Below are positions 1 through 11,301 of a DNA stretch of 64,000 nt, piece by piece. The notes under the pieces are model-generated. The model made no database searches. It had not been told where the DNA came from and saw nothing but the letters and a program-made list of their open reading frames with translations. The DNA is from Oncomelania hupensis (lineage: Eukaryota; Mollusca; Gastropoda; Littorinimorpha; Pomatiopsidae). The position numbers and the translations under genes are program-made. The stretch covers positions 37,187,281-37,251,280 of the forward strand of contig CM072523.1 in assembly GCA_036898135.1 (NCBI GenBank), read 5' to 3'. Numbering within the stretch: the stretch's first letter is position 1; each line of letters opens with the position of its first letter.

Positions 1-120
1 TTCTTTTACATGTAATTCTTGTTGGGATTCCTATCACGTACACTAATCACTTTTCTTTTCGATAATTAGTGTCTGCTCTCAAAGACAAAAGCTCCACACC
101 TCGCGAAAGGCCTTTTCTGT

Positions 121-262
121 GAGCGTGTGTGTGCGTGTGTGTTTGTGTGAGTGTATGAGTGCTTAGTGTCAGTGTGTGCGTGTGTGTGGTTGTGTGTTTG
201 TGTGAGAGTGTATGCATGTGTGCACAAACGTGTGTGTGTGTGTGTGAGTGTGTGTGTGTTGT
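121..262. repeat. (GT)n microsatellite
   Basis: Imperfect GT/TG dinucleotide run with short interruptions. The flanks (1-120 and 263-609) show no gene or recognisable element. Confidence 0.9.
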
Positions 263-609
263 TTCTTATTATTTTGTGTGTCTACGCGACTCCGTGGAAA
301 GCATGTGGGACCATCTACAGATAACAAGTCAGACACTCAATGATTGGATTTGCTATGCGACATGAAGCAAAGCGAATGATATGACACGTATATGGTTTAT
401 CAGCCGCCATTTTAGTTGTTTTTATGTATTTTTTTTTTTTTACAAAACTTAATACCCCTCTGAACGAGATTATCCATTAAAGTTGCTTTCGCGTTTTTTG
501 ATTGTTAGGTACTTCATTTCTAAATCAAAACGTGAACGGAAAATGATAAAGTGTCTAATTCGTGCTAAGTGATGACTAAATCAATGAGAAACCAATGTGT
601 ACATAACAG

Positions 610-675
610 TCATTACATTACATTACATGGTTAGTGCTTTAGGTCCAACGGACTCTTCCGAGCCAAATCAGGATC
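610..675 (-). mobile_element. Family A SINE-like repeat, short 3' end copy
   Basis: Contains the hallmark GGTCCAACGGACTCTTCCGAG, read here as the complement of the 3' end of a dispersed repeat called family A in this annotation. Its tail on the other strand is (TAATG)n. Related copies lie near 5.35, 15.7, 19.0, 27.7, 32.7, 39.5 and 42.2 kb. Similar TAACAG sequences sit on both sides (about 604-609 and 680-685), a weak candidate target duplication. Confidence 0.7.
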
Positions 676-1224
676 ACACCTAACAGCCAATGAATGCTAA
701 TTTTGACAAAGACAAGACAAAACGATACAATGTAAATTTTGGAGGTAAAGCTAGTCTTACATCCCGTCGTACGTGGTGCTACGAGTGGTTTGCGTGCTAA
801 AAATGGACCAAGTCGTGAGATGCACGCAAGTGGAAAGTACGTTTTTTTTGTGGTCGCAGACACGACGCAGAGCACGCAGCCTGGAAACTGGCCGGCCAGT
901 TTTTCGCTGCGACTTGTTTGCGACAATTAGGACGCCTGGAGCACGCACGGGGTACGCAAGACAGAAGTACGGAGTAAGTTCGATAGGCGTGCGTGTAACG
1001 CAGGCAAATCATGCAGCAATTTCGGGGTATGCTCCCACAAAGGCGTACTTACCACGCAAGATGCTCCTACTTTCCACTTGCTTTCAAAGTACGTGTTACC
1101 AAAAAAAAAGGAGTGAGCGCACTTTTTCCGTGCTTCCTACTTACTTCCAACGTGCTTTGGGAGTACTATTATCGTACATGTAAAGTACGTCACACGCACG
1201 TGACTCTCGAGTGTATCTGGCGCC

Positions 1225-1233
1225 TATATAAAA
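1225..1233 (+). promoter_or_regulatory. TATA box of the MADF-like gene
   Basis: TATATAAAA lies 48 bp before the first ATG of the MADF-like gene at 1281, the expected spacing for a TATA-driven RNA polymerase II promoter with a short leader. It sits inside the transposon, so the gene seems to carry its own promoter. Confidence 0.6.
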
Positions 1234-1280
1234 GCTGACAGGGACAACATGCTTTCAATTTCGCGTCGCCATTTTCTTCA

Positions 1281-4094
1281 ATGAGCATAATGCCTCCCAA
1301 GGGAAAAGCATGTAGCAAGAAGGCGAAGAAGAGTAGAGAAGAGGAGTCAGAAGAAAGGAGGAGAAAGCAAGAAATGGAAAGCCAAGTAGCTGCAGAGGAG
1401 AGCGAAGGGGAAGAAGTGGAGTCTGATGCAGAGAGCACTTCAAGCATCACTGGGAAGCAGAACTTGTCACGCTACGACTTTAACAGCGAGGATGAAGCCA
1501 GACTGGTGGAGTTTTTTTAACATCATGATGAATTTTATAACAAGGGCAGCTCAAAGTAAAGCAACATCCAGTACAAGAGGAGTGTTCTGGGCCAGATAGC
1601 TGCCCAGCTCAACTGTCATGGTGAGTAACATTTTGGCTAAAAATTATGTGTAAAATATTCCGCGATAGTTGTACTAAAATGGCTGTTATTGAGAAAGCAA
1701 ATAAGTAATAAAATATTAAGGAATAGTTTCGGCCATGTTGCAGTTGTAACAAATTTTTTGTGTGGTAATTATAAGACCTTTATTTAGTGGTATTTTCATG
1801 TTATGTTATGTTTCAGCCTCCAAGATTCAATGCTGGTTTAAGAACCAGCGCACTCAAGTTGGGAAACTGATGAATCCCAATAAGAAGAAGTCTGGCTCAG
1901 GGCAAGAGGTTAAAAAACTCCGGAAGAAGTGGCAGCTGAGGAGCTTCAATTTCCTCCGCGCGTACATCGTACCAAGGTCCTACAATCATGACACAGAGGT
2001 AAATGGTCAAGGATAGCCTTTATTGAATTAACTTGAATATTAAAACTTTTGAGTACCACAGTGTGCTATTTGGTTGATGGCCGTCCATAACAGTACTAGA
2101 TGCTAATTGGACGTTAATAAAGTAAAATAATAAATAAAATAAAATAAAATAAAACTAAGAAGACAGGGTGAAATAAATTATAACTTTAGTATAAAACATA
2201 TCTATTATCAAAGATGGGATGTAACGGTAGTAGCGCGGTACAATTTTGTAGCTACTTTTCTATGTAACGATAATAAAGTATCTAGTTACATTTCATATAA
2301 AAGTAACGAATAACGATAACGTTTTTTTTTTACAGTAAAGAAACGGAATTTTGTCGATCGTTACTGCGTTCATCGTTACACGTCGTTCATGACACGTAAC
2401 ATAGCTCAATTTCTTAATTGTTTCCAAAAAAGTTTGATTGAGTTACCAATATCTTTATACATTTTAAATTTGACGATAATAACATGAACTTCTACTTTGG
2501 TGTTTGACTCTTTAACAAAGGGTATGGTGGATGAAATTGACACAAAGACAGTTTTTGACATCTTTTTTTCTGCATTGGTTATAGCAAGGAAGGGGGTGAG
2601 GGTAGGGGAGTAAACTGAATAAAAGCTTACAAAAAGTACCAACAGCACTAAAGGTAATAGCAAATAATCCATTTGCAGCAGTAGTAGTCATCATCATCAT
2701 CATCATCATCAAGTAGAAAATGGATAGGAATATTGCAATAGCATCACCTTTTATATGCCATGCAGTTCTATGGCGTCACACAAATTTAAACCCAACTGAT
2801 GGAGTTATAGTTTCTTATAGATTGAACATACTTAAATTTCTAGAGTTAACTATTCTCCCATGATATTATTATTGATACAACAACAGTATAAAAGTGTAAT
2901 TGTGTATTGTATATTTGTGACTGTATTGTGAAATGTCATTTTCTGTGTCATTTTACAGACTCCAGAGGGATATGCAACATCGGCAGAGCCAGAGAGTGGA
3001 GATTGGGTGCACGATGGTGACAATGTGCCCTCAGCCAGCAGCAGCGCATCCGGTGTGTCGGAAGGGAAGAAGCGCAAGCGGCCAGGGACACAGACACGGA
3101 TGGACGAGGCACTGCTGAAGTTTCTGGAGATTCTATGAGAGATGGAGATGTGGAAAATAACAATTGTTATTATTATTATTTATTAATATTCCTCATAACA
3201 TGAATTCATGTACATTGTATGAATTCAGATACAAGAGCGAACTTATGGGCTGTCAGCTGAGAGGGAGGGATTTGTGGCGTGGTTTGGATCAAGACTAAAT
3301 CGCGTGTCTGAGGAGAACTGGGACAGGTTCACAGACGAGGCCAACCAGATGCTCCGGAGGTACATCATCACCACACCTGCCTCCACCATCACCGCCCCAT
3401 CTGCTGCGCTTAGTGCCCCTCCCCAGCCGGCCGCTGGACCCGCAACAGCACACCAGCAACAGCCCTGGCAGTGGCAACAGCCCCAGCAGCAACAACAGCA
3501 AACAGCCCTGCCCATGCCGCAGTGGCAGCAGTGGCCACAACAGCAGCAACCACAATGTCCTCCACCACAGTGGTTTCAACCACAATGGCAGCCCACACAG
3601 CAGCAGTCAACAATCCAGCAGCCCCAGCAGCCAGACATCCAGAGGCGTGCAAGACCACAGAGCACACCAGTGGCAAATTCAGGGCAGGTAAATATCTGGT
3701 TATTTACAAATACCACATTGACAACATGGATATCATTTTCGTATTTAATAATTAAAATATACTTTTCATATAGCATAAAGCCATTACACTTTCCAGATAA
3801 ACATTATAGTATATGATATATCATACATTCCACAATATGCCTAAATGGTTAGATTTATAAATATTGCTGTCATTGTAATACTTCTGCTTATTCAAAATCT
3901 CTCAATTGTGTTTTTTTTCTTTTCAGGATGACCATCTGATGGACCTAAGTTTTCCCTCCATCCTGTCGGGAAGCTTCTCCTCTATGTTGAAGGGAGCGCA
4001 GTCACAGTCAGAGCCGCTCACCACTCCGAAACCTTCCACAGCAACTTCAATGAGCAGTGGAGACGACTCCAGCAACGAAGGGGGACCAGAGTAG
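1281..4094 (+). pseudogene. MADF-like DNA-binding protein gene of a transposon, five exons, with stops
   Basis: Exons inferred from splice sites and frame: 1281-1620 (donor GTGAGT at 1621), 1817-1998, 2959-about 3140, about 3226-3687 (donor GTAAAT) and 3927-4094 (TAG). Exon 1 encodes a lysine/glutamate-rich N-terminus and then the start of a MADF-like fold. The reading continues across the splice into WFKNQRTQVGKL, which resembles the last MADF helix; a homeodomain helix 3 is a weaker alternative. Exon 4 holds a second conserved block (about 3235-3360, FVAWFGSRLNRVSEENW) followed by a Gln/Pro-rich stretch. Lesions: in-frame stops at 1518-1520 and 1557-1559, and a stop at the end of exon 3. 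Known role of the family: MADF or Myb proteins of Harbingers bind the element ends and recruit the nuclease. The gene is probably inactive unless the stops lie in unrecognised introns. Confidence 0.6.
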
Positions 4095-4331
4095 TGAGAA
4101 GAAGAGAGTGATATGGACTGTGTTTTGTAAACTATTAGTCTATTTCCAAAGACATTATCAAAAATTTGCCCAGTGAAAAGTTGTTGTCCAAGAAATGTTT
4201 TGGATTTGTTACCCAGGTTTTTTTAAATATTGTTTTAATGTGCCAAGAAGGTGGTGAAGGCATTATGTTTTTGGCTTTTGCCATCCGTCCGTCTTTTTTT
4301 CTGTCATTCCAAGAATATTGTTTGCACAATG

Positions 4332-4337
4332 AATAAA
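4332..4337 (+). promoter_or_regulatory. Possible polyadenylation signal
   Basis: AATAAA about 240 bp after the stop codon of the MADF-like gene and inside the transposon. Another AATAAA-like site lies near 4525. Either could serve the gene. Confidence 0.4.
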
Positions 4338-5348
4338 AGCAGCTCTTCCACCATCTAAATCGCCTGCTTATGTGTGGAATTTGTTTGTCATTTGTGAAGT
4401 GTTGTGTCATTATTTTGTGCATTGTCTTTATTGTGGTCACTAGAAAAGCATTGTTTTGTAAAGTACTTACGCAAACAAACACGCACCATGAAAACAGATG
4501 AAATAATGAATGAAACAAACAAAATAATAAAATGACATAAACCCCCAAATTAAACAAACACTTTTTCTTTGTAGTTTGGACCATTTCTTCTTTATTTATC
4601 CACTACAAATGTATGCATGACAATCTGGTTACTATTATGAGTAATACATATCATGTATTATTTTTATTCTCTCATCAAAACATCTGGTTTGTTTACATCA
4701 TGATGAAGAGATTCAGTGCACACTTTTATATTATCGTGCGTTCTTTCAATTTGACGCACGATTGTCTTGCTTAACACTTCCGTGTTTCTTACGTTTCTCT
4801 TACGTTTCTCTTACTTCGTAAGTAGGATTTCTGAAACCGTAGGCTTCACTTGCAACTCACGTACGATTATCCCACTCATTGCGTGCGACAGAAGTACAGA
4901 TCGTACGTGCTCCTTACTTCTTCCTACTTACAGAAAGGCGTACGGACAACTTGCGTGCCTCACGTTTAGAGCAAGACGCACTCACTTATCAAGTACTTAG
5001 ACGTACTTTCTCTCTGATTTGATTTTCATCGTGCGAGAACTCTACGACTAACAGGAACTCCGAGGACGCACGATCTATAACCACGTACGACGGGATGTAA
5101 GAGAGCCTTAAGCGTTTCATCAAGCGAACAGAAGACAACAAAACAATAAGTGGAGACCATTTCATATCCGAGATTTGCTGCGTAATTTCAAAACTGCACG
5201 CTGTGTTCGAACGTTCTAATGATGACCCGCAAAGAGCAGTAATTAAGCGACTTATCTCCCTTAGAACACGTCTACCGACCAACAAAAAACATAATCAGCG
5301 GAATGTGACCATCAAGCGTCAAGGCTGTGGATATAGTTAGGGGAGACA

Positions 5349-5403
5349 TTACATGGTTATTGCTTTAGGTCCAGCGGACTCTTCCGAGCCAAATCAGGAC
5401 CAA
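5349..5403 (-). mobile_element. Family A SINE-like repeat, 55-bp copy with TSD
   Basis: Starts with a TTACAT tail and carries the TTGCTTTAGGTCCAGCGGAC hallmark of family A. AGGGGAGACA lies on both sides (5339-5348 and 5404-5413), a clean 10-bp target duplication. This fixes the tail-proximal end as the retained 3' end and the other end as a 5' truncation. Confidence 0.8.
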
Positions 5404-5413
5404 AGGGGAGACA

Positions 5414-6045
5414 ATTATGCCTGTGGTCTCAAGTGACGCTAAATGACGGTTTATAAAGAGTTCTTTTGCTAGTGAAGCCCCGTGACGTTATCTAGTGTCT
5501 CAAATGACTTGTTAAGCTGTTTATAATCTTATCGGGAGGGCTTTCATTTTATTAACGTGGATTAAAAAACGTATCTCTTTTATGATCATACTATCCAATT
5601 TCAGAGTTTAAACCATAACAAAATGACGTTGGACTTTTGAGGTTGAATGAATTTTGTTTTCATTAACCAAGTTCTAGCATTTTTTGTTACTTCTGAAGTT
5701 GCCTCAAATGTTATTTCGATTTAAAAAAAACGTAATTTCTGATTCAAGTTTTTTTTTAGATTCAGGTTCTCGAGGGTTCTTGTCTTGCTCCACCGCGAGT
5801 TCAGCCAGCGAACACCAAGAGCAGAGAATATCTCCAAAACGTCATCCGGCATTAATCTCCAAGTTTTGTCTTCAAATTATTCCGTGCCTTCAATGTTCGT
5901 CTCATACAGAAGTGATGCAAGTGAACGGGAAGACACGAATAAACCTGACAGTTTGAACGGCAACCCCGACAGGTCTTGAAAGATGTCACTTGAGAAGATG
6001 ACTGTTCTGACAGACAATTCATCTTTGCACACAAATTGTTTTTTC
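5414..6045. other. No feature recognised
   Basis: AT-rich sequence with scattered short ORFs and no coding signature, repeat family or RNA motif that I can name. Confidence 0.6.
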
Positions 6046-6050
6046 CACAC

Positions 6051-6094
<44 letters not shown>
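6046..6094. repeat. (CA)n/(CG)n microsatellite
   Basis: ACACAC run with a short CGCGCG core. Short antisense ORFs here are translations of the repeat. Confidence 0.9.
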
Positions 6095-6098
<4 letters not shown>

Positions 6099-6312
6099 TT
6101 TCCCTCCTCCTCACTGCTTATAAGCTGAATGCATATTCTTAGTTTTATGTTTACACAGTCAAAGCGCTTTTTTTCCCATGTTTAGGATGCAGGTGCTGGT
6201 TGGTGCAAAAAAGCAGGTGAAGTCATTTAAAGTTAGTTTTGTTAGCATGCGAGCTGCATGTGTGGACATCTGGGGCTAAAGTATATATAGATCCTAATTC
6301 CAATTTAGATAA

Positions 6313-6480
6313 ACTTACGGCAAAGTAAGTTCATTGGAGTCACACTATTGCGAGTGCATCTCTGTCTCTGTATTTCCGTCTCTCTTGTTCTCTCCATAGG
6401 CCCTACTGCCATTTAAAGTCAACTTACCGCAAAGTGAATTCATCGAAGTTATATTATTGCAAGTGCCTCGTACATCTGTT
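6313..6480. repeat. Diverged tandem duplication, about 109-bp offset
   Basis: The stretch beginning ACTTACGGCAAAGTAAGTTC at 6313 recurs in diverged form at 6422 (ACTTACCGCAAAGTGAATTC), followed in both cases by an ATTATTGC/ACTATTGC-AGTGC block. No coding potential seen. Confidence 0.6.
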
Positions 6481-6659
6481 TTTCTCTTTCTCTCTCTGCC
6501 TCTTTGTCTGTCTCTCTTTCTCGTTAAAGCGGCTCTCTTTCTCCTGTCTTTCTTTCACTCGCTGGTTAAAGCGGCTCTCTCTGTCTCTCTCTCTGGTTAA
6601 GGCGTTTCTCTCTCCCCCTCTCTCTTATAATCTCTCTTCTCCCTCTCTGTCTTATTATC

Positions 6660-6706
<47 letters not shown>

Positions 6707-6740
6707 ATTCACTCTATTCTTTCTTTCTTCTCTTTTTTTC
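6480..6740. repeat. Pyrimidine-rich (CT)n tract
   Basis: CTCTCT repeats with interruptions. Long apparent ORFs here are Ser/Leu artefacts of the repeat. Confidence 0.9.
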
Positions 6741-6796
6741 TCTCTTTATCCCTCTATCGCCCATGCACTCAAACGTGCGTGCACAAATATATTCAC

Positions 6797-6856
6797 ACAT
6801 ATATACACAAACAAACACACACATACACACACACACACACACAAACACACACACCC
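6797..6856. repeat. (CA)n microsatellite
   Basis: ACACAC run with short interruptions, next to the SINE that follows. Confidence 0.85.
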
Positions 6857-6934
6857 ACATCTAGATTCGCAAGAAGAAAGAAGAGACCGAGAGAAAAATG
6901 GAAAGAGAACTAGGCCAGGTAAGGTCACATATTT

Positions 6935-7212
6935 ATTTATTTTATTTACTCGTTCTTTTATAGCGTTTATTCAGCTCAAGAGCTGCTCAAGGCGCTGGTT
7001 AATTCAATCGGCCTGAGACGCCCACTTGCTGCTGCCTTGGGCGCACTGCCTGACGCTCAGACAACTGAGCCCAATCCTAGGCGACAGAAGATGGGAGAGA
7101 AGGGAAAACTATACACTGAAACAACCATCACACTAATCCCAACAGTAAGATGGCCAGTGCTCACAGACAATGTTTATGTCCGGGCCACCGGAAATCGAAC
7201 CCGCAATCTTTG
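6935..7212 (-). mobile_element. tRNA-derived SINE (family D)
   Basis: Read on the minus strand it holds GGTTCGATTTC (plus-strand 7191-7201), a match to the pol III B box, then a central GCGCCCAAGG block, then a 3' end with CAGCGCCTTGAGCAGCTC and an A/T-rich TAAATAAA tail at about 6935-6955. The same central and 3' blocks occur at 10.97-11.30, 12.76-12.94 and 19.84-19.97 kb, which defines the family. No A box is clear in this copy. Confidence 0.65.
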
Positions 7213-7215
7213 TTG

Positions 7216-7775
7216 AGCTATCAGATATAATAAACAAACATCCTTGATACATTACCTCTTTAAAGGATTGGTCTACACATCCTTGATAACATTACCTCTT
7301 TAAAGGATTGGTCTACACATCCTTGATAACATTACCTCTTTAAAGGATTAGTCCCTATATCCTGGATACACTGCATCTTTTAACGACGATTGGTCCCTAT
7401 ATCCTGGATACAAAATGTCGCTTTGAAAGGTTGGTCCGCACATCCTGGATGCACTGTCTTTTAGAAGATTTTTCTGAACATCCTGGATACACTGTCTCCT
7501 ATATCCTGGATAAACTGGCTCTTTAAAAGGATTGGTCCGCACATCCTGGATGTACTGTACTGTCTCTTTAAAAGGACATCCTGGAACCACTGGATATGTA
7601 GAGATTTGTTTGGGCATCCTGGATACACTGTCTCTTTAAAAGATTGGTCCCTATATCCTATATACAGTGGCTCTTTAAAAGGATTGGTCCGCACATCCTG
7701 GATACCCTTGTTCTTTAAAAGGATTGGTCCGCACATCCTGGATACACAGCTATTTCTTTAAAGGATTGGTCCGCA
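7216..7775. repeat. Minisatellite, unit about 40-44 bp
   Basis: About a dozen diverged units, each containing GGATTGGTC, CACATCCTGGATA and CTCTTTAAA. Units at 7230-7345 (CCTTGATA type) form a separate subtype from later ones (CCTGGATA type). Short minus-strand ORFs with a repeating YPGYR motif come from the repeat. Confidence 0.9.
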
Positions 7776-7909
7776 AACAGAAAGCCGGAAAGGACATGTT
7801 CGATCTGGACTGATACCAAATGAAGGTTTTCGTGTTCCTCGTGCGGATAAAGTTTAAATAATCTTTTTTAGTTTGTGCGTACTAAGAAAGGTTTGGTTTT
7901 TTTCCTTCT

Positions 7910-8051
7910 CATAGCATTTATCTTCTTTCTTACTTTCTTTCTTTCTATTTTTTTCGTTCTATTTTATATCTTTCTTTCTATATCTTTATTTCTTTCATTC
8001 TTCCTTTCTATTTCTTTCTTTCTTTCTTACTGTTCTTATTTTGTTCGTTTT

Positions 8052-8087
<36 letters not shown>

Positions 8088-8508
8088 TAACTTTCTTTCC
8101 TGTTTTTGTGCGTTTTTCTTTTTTTTCATTCTTTCTTTGTCTGTCTCACAGACACAGAAAGTGTCTTTCTTTCTTTTTCCTTTTTCTTTCTTTCAATTTG
8201 TTTCTTTTATTCATTTTTCTTTCTTTCTTTCTTCGTCTTTCTTTTTTCTTTTTCTTTTCTTTTTTCTTTCTTTCTTTCTTTTTTTGTCTTTATTTTTTCT
8301 TTTTCTGTCTTTCTTTCTTGTTTTTTCTTATTTGTCTTTTATTTTCGTTCTTTTTTGTCTTTCTTTATCTATCTTTGTTTTCTTCTTCTTTATTTCTTTC
8401 TTTGTCTTTTTTCTTTGTCTCTTTCTTTCTTTCTTTGTTTTGTTTTTCTTTCTTATTCTTTTTGTCTTTCTTTTGTTCCTTCGCTTCCTGTCTTTTTCTT
8501 TTTCTCTT
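7910..8508. repeat. Polypyrimidine (TTTC)n low-complexity tract
   Basis: About 600 bp almost wholly of C and T on the plus strand. The three overlapping F/S/L-only ORFs of about 160-177 codons are products of this composition, not genes. Confidence 0.9.
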
Positions 8509-8876
8509 CACGCTCGTACACTGTTGTTGTCTTGTGTCGTTCATTTACTCCAGCAAACTTCTCGCACTGTTTAACTGTTTGAACCCTTACCTTGGTACGA
8601 TTACCTGACATTCCTTAAGGAAAAGAACTGGCTCTCCGTTCACTTCTTTGAAAACATTGCGTAGCGGTCTTCAAAAACCTATTATAGCCATGTTCGCGTT
8701 CGCCTTGGTCGAATGCATGTGATGATGAAAACGATGACATTCGTTTCAGATATGGTAAAATTGAAATAACTGCGATCCATTGAACCCAATGAAGTTTATA
8801 GCGCGACTTTTGTCGTGACAACCACCTTAAAAGAGTTAACTGGATTTATTCTGGTACAAGTTCAAAGAGCAGCAGC

Positions 8877-8885
8877 TACTACTAT

Positions 8886-8941
<56 letters not shown>

Positions 8942-9028
8942 ACTACTTACTACTACCACTACCACTACTACTACTACTACTTACTACTTACTACTACCAC
9001 TACTACTACGATTATTATTATTATTATT
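8877..9028. repeat. (CTA)n triplet repeat
   Basis: CTA/TAC triplets with TTA interruptions, ending in an ATT-rich stretch. Confidence 0.9.
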
Positions 9029-9029
9029 C

Positions 9030-10020
9030 TCAATTTTAAACAAAAAAATCTTGTCTGGTTGGAGTGAAGAGGGAATGAGTAGTGTTTATTTTACAGCTGT
9101 TCTTAAGGAATGCAACCGTTCTGTCTACTTCTCAGTAAGCTAAATAGGTTTACACACATCTGCACACAAAAGCCACTAAATCATGGGTTTTGTTGTTACA
9201 TCTGTCAAAGTCATAAAATATTTAGGCAGTAAAAAGGCCTTTAAACATGTACATGAAATGGGAAACTTTAAAACTAAAATACCAAAGCGAGGAAATGTAC
9301 AGTATATACTCTTGGACATAAAACTACATCAGCACTATTTACAGCACACCAAATCAAATACACAGACACAAACAAACAAAGGCACACAAATTCAATTATA
9401 TACACACCAACACTGAATATCATAAGACATTTTTTTTTACAATAAAGATTAATTGACCACACACCCAAAACACATCAATCCATCCACACTCACACAGAAA
9501 CGTGATGGAACACATTACGATTTATCACGTACTGTATAAGTACATTAAGTTCATTTATATAGTTTACTCCCGGATGGACCAACGGACACCCCTGCGCAGA
9601 AAACACCAGCAAACGGGGAGAGAAATGGAAACGCAGGAGAAAATGAAGGAAAGTGGGAGAGAGAGTAAGAAAGAGAGAGAGACATTTTGACTTTTTTTTG
9701 ACATTTGGACATCGTCCGTTTACTTTTTCAAAAAGCATAATTACACATTACAAACACAACTTCTTCGGGCCACTAGCCCATAGAAAAAATGGTTGGTCAC
9801 GTGGTAGGTAAAAGTTCAATAATATAATTCTGCCATCATTATAATGGTGTATCCTATTATGTCATCCTCTCGTAAAATTCGGTTCGTAACTTTAGTGCAT
9901 GAAAAACGAAAAGGCCTAATCGTCACATACAAAATTTTGATCCTCTCTGCAAAACATGTAGATAAGGCTGGACAAAAAACATCAGAGTGGCTGTGCGTGT
10001 GGGTGTGTGTGTGGGTGTGT
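9030..10020. other. No feature recognised
   Basis: AT-rich with short CA-rich stretches (about 9355-9420) and a GT-rich stretch near 9995-10022. No gene or element family recognised. Confidence 0.55.
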
Positions 10021-10115
10021 GCCTACGTAAAAACGCCTTTATTCTGACATACACTTGAACCTCTACGTACTTTCTTTTGACGGACCCCGTTATTTTGACG
10101 TCAAAACAGTGTTGC

Positions 10116-10171
10116 TTAGGGTTACGTTAAGGGTTAGGGTTTGGGTTAGAGTTAGGGTTTGTGTTAGTTTC
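10116..10171. repeat. Degenerate telomere-like (TTAGGG)n block
   Basis: Several TTAGGG and variant units lie in a row (GGGTTAGGGTTTGGGTTAG and similar). The block is flanked by imperfectly inverted sequences: about 10028-10080 (AAACGCC ... CTCTACGTAC) and about 10200-10250 read in reverse (AAACGCC ... CTCTACATAC). It may be the core of a small MITE rather than a remnant chromosome end. Confidence 0.5.
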
Positions 10172-10250
10172 AAAAAAGGGACAAATTTGTAAAAATGTCA
10201 AAGTAACGTATGTAGAGTTTCATGAAAGTCATCACAACGGCGTTTCCACA

Positions 10251-10690
10251 CGGTTGGGTGTGTGTGTGGGCGTGAGTATGTGTGTGCACGAGTGTGTGTA
10301 GTTCCCCTGTTTGCTTTTCTTTTTTCCAGACCTGTAAACCATCCGCACAAACTTATTATAGTGGACAGCCGAACGTTAAAGTGTCGGCTAATCAAGATCT
10401 CCACAGTGTGCTGTCGAACAAGTCAAGATCGAGGCCATATCGTTGAGGACCCACAAATACCTGACTCTATAATTTGTATAGATGTTTTCAGAACACTTTA
10501 TAAGGAAGTTGTCAGAACGTCGCGTTCTGAGAAAGTTTTAAGAGTTTGGCAGTATTCTAAGACTTCGAAATTCATTTTGCCTTATTGTATTTGAAGAAAA
10601 ATATTTTTTTTTCCTTCAAATTATTTATTCTATCTTTCAGTACGTTTGCTCTTTTTCACGTGAGTTTGAGGTCATTTACCAAACTGTATT
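10251..10690. other. No feature recognised
   Basis: GT-rich at the start (10258-10298), otherwise unremarkable. The 110-codon ORF at 10262-10594 begins in the GT repeat and has no recognisable domain. Confidence 0.5.
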
Positions 10691-10696
10691 TTATAC

Positions 10697-10922
10697 TCAC
10701 CAGAGCACCAGGCTTGCAAAGAACATCCTGCAAGGCACCGTGCAAGGAGGCAGAAGAACAGGGAGACAGAAAAATGGGTGGGAGGACAATATTCGAGAAT
10801 GGACTGGCTTGACACTGAGCGAAGCCATGAGGGTTGCCGAGGACAGAGAAAGATGGAGTACGCTGGTTAAACGATCATCTGTGGTGCCCCAACGACCTTC
10901 GAGTTACAGGATAGGATAGGAT
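10697..10922 (+). mobile_element. RTE LINE 3' end (copy a), 5' truncated
   Basis: Encodes the C-terminal end of the RTE polyprotein (GRRTGRQKNG, a frame change, then SEAMRVAEDRERWS-like) and ends in the GGATA tail repeat. ATTTTAT occurs on both sides (about 10689 and 10920), a possible target duplication. Confidence 0.8.
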
Positions 10923-10964
10923 TTTATTTACACTATAGATGCATGGCATGAACATGTTTTTTTT

Positions 10965-11301
10965 TCTTTTAAATTTAATGTAATCATTTTTTTTATATAG
11001 TGCTTTTCCTCTTGCAACCTTTGGGCGCTCAGACGACTGCGAACAATATCGGGCGACCGTCTAAGGCACGAGAGTCGGGATTTGTAAGGTCCATGCGATG
11101 GAATGCGTGTGTGCACAGACTAGACCTCGGTTTATACTCTCATCCAAAGGATTAGGGCTGCATAGTCCAAAAAAGGTGTTTGTTTTTTTTAAACTTAAGG
11201 CCGTCAACGGGGTTTGAACCATTGCCTATATAAGGGCTGCGATTTTATCGCCTGAAATTCGAGTTCATTGCATACAGCACTGAGCCAACTGCGCGCCCCG
11301 A
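10965..11301 (-). mobile_element. tRNA-derived SINE (family D) with A and B boxes
   Basis: Read on the minus strand from 11301, TGGCTCAGTGC (A box, plus 11277-11287) is followed by GGTTCAAACCC (B box, plus 11210-11220), a central GCGCCCAAAGGTTGC block and a 3' AGCACTATATAA end with an A-rich tail. The A-to-B spacing is about twice that of a normal tRNA, consistent with an internal insertion. This is the most complete family D copy in the window. Confidence 0.75.

Larger units (their letters stand above)
749..5108 (+). mobile_element. Harbinger-like DNA element carrying a MADF-type gene
   Basis: The ends are inverted: 749-777 and 5080-5108 (reverse complement) agree at 25 of 29 positions, sharing CTTACATCCCGTCGTACGTG. 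TAA lies directly outside both ends (746-748 and 5109-5111), matching the 3-bp TWA target duplication of PIF/Harbinger elements. About 450 bp inside the left end and 370 bp inside the right end are rich in CGTAC and GTGCG motifs, as expected of subterminal protein-binding repeats. The only gene seen is the five-exon MADF-like gene at 1281-4094. I found no DDE nuclease, so the element looks non-autonomous. Autonomous Harbingers normally carry both a nuclease and a Myb/MADF-type DNA-binding protein. The superfamily call rests on TIR, TSD and the accessory gene. Confidence 0.65.

Noticed and set aside
2220..2400. Possible nested MITE in the second intron of the MADF-like gene (GTAACG/CGTTAC motifs)
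   Set aside because: The motifs recur in both orientations, but I could not define matching ends or a target duplication.
7216..7775. CRISPR-like array
   Set aside because: The units are contiguous and diverged with no unique spacers, in an animal-type context; this is a minisatellite.
8041..8608. Three overlapping ORFs of about 160-177 codons
   Set aside because: They are almost only Phe, Ser and Leu and lie in a polypyrimidine tract; the openness is a composition effect.
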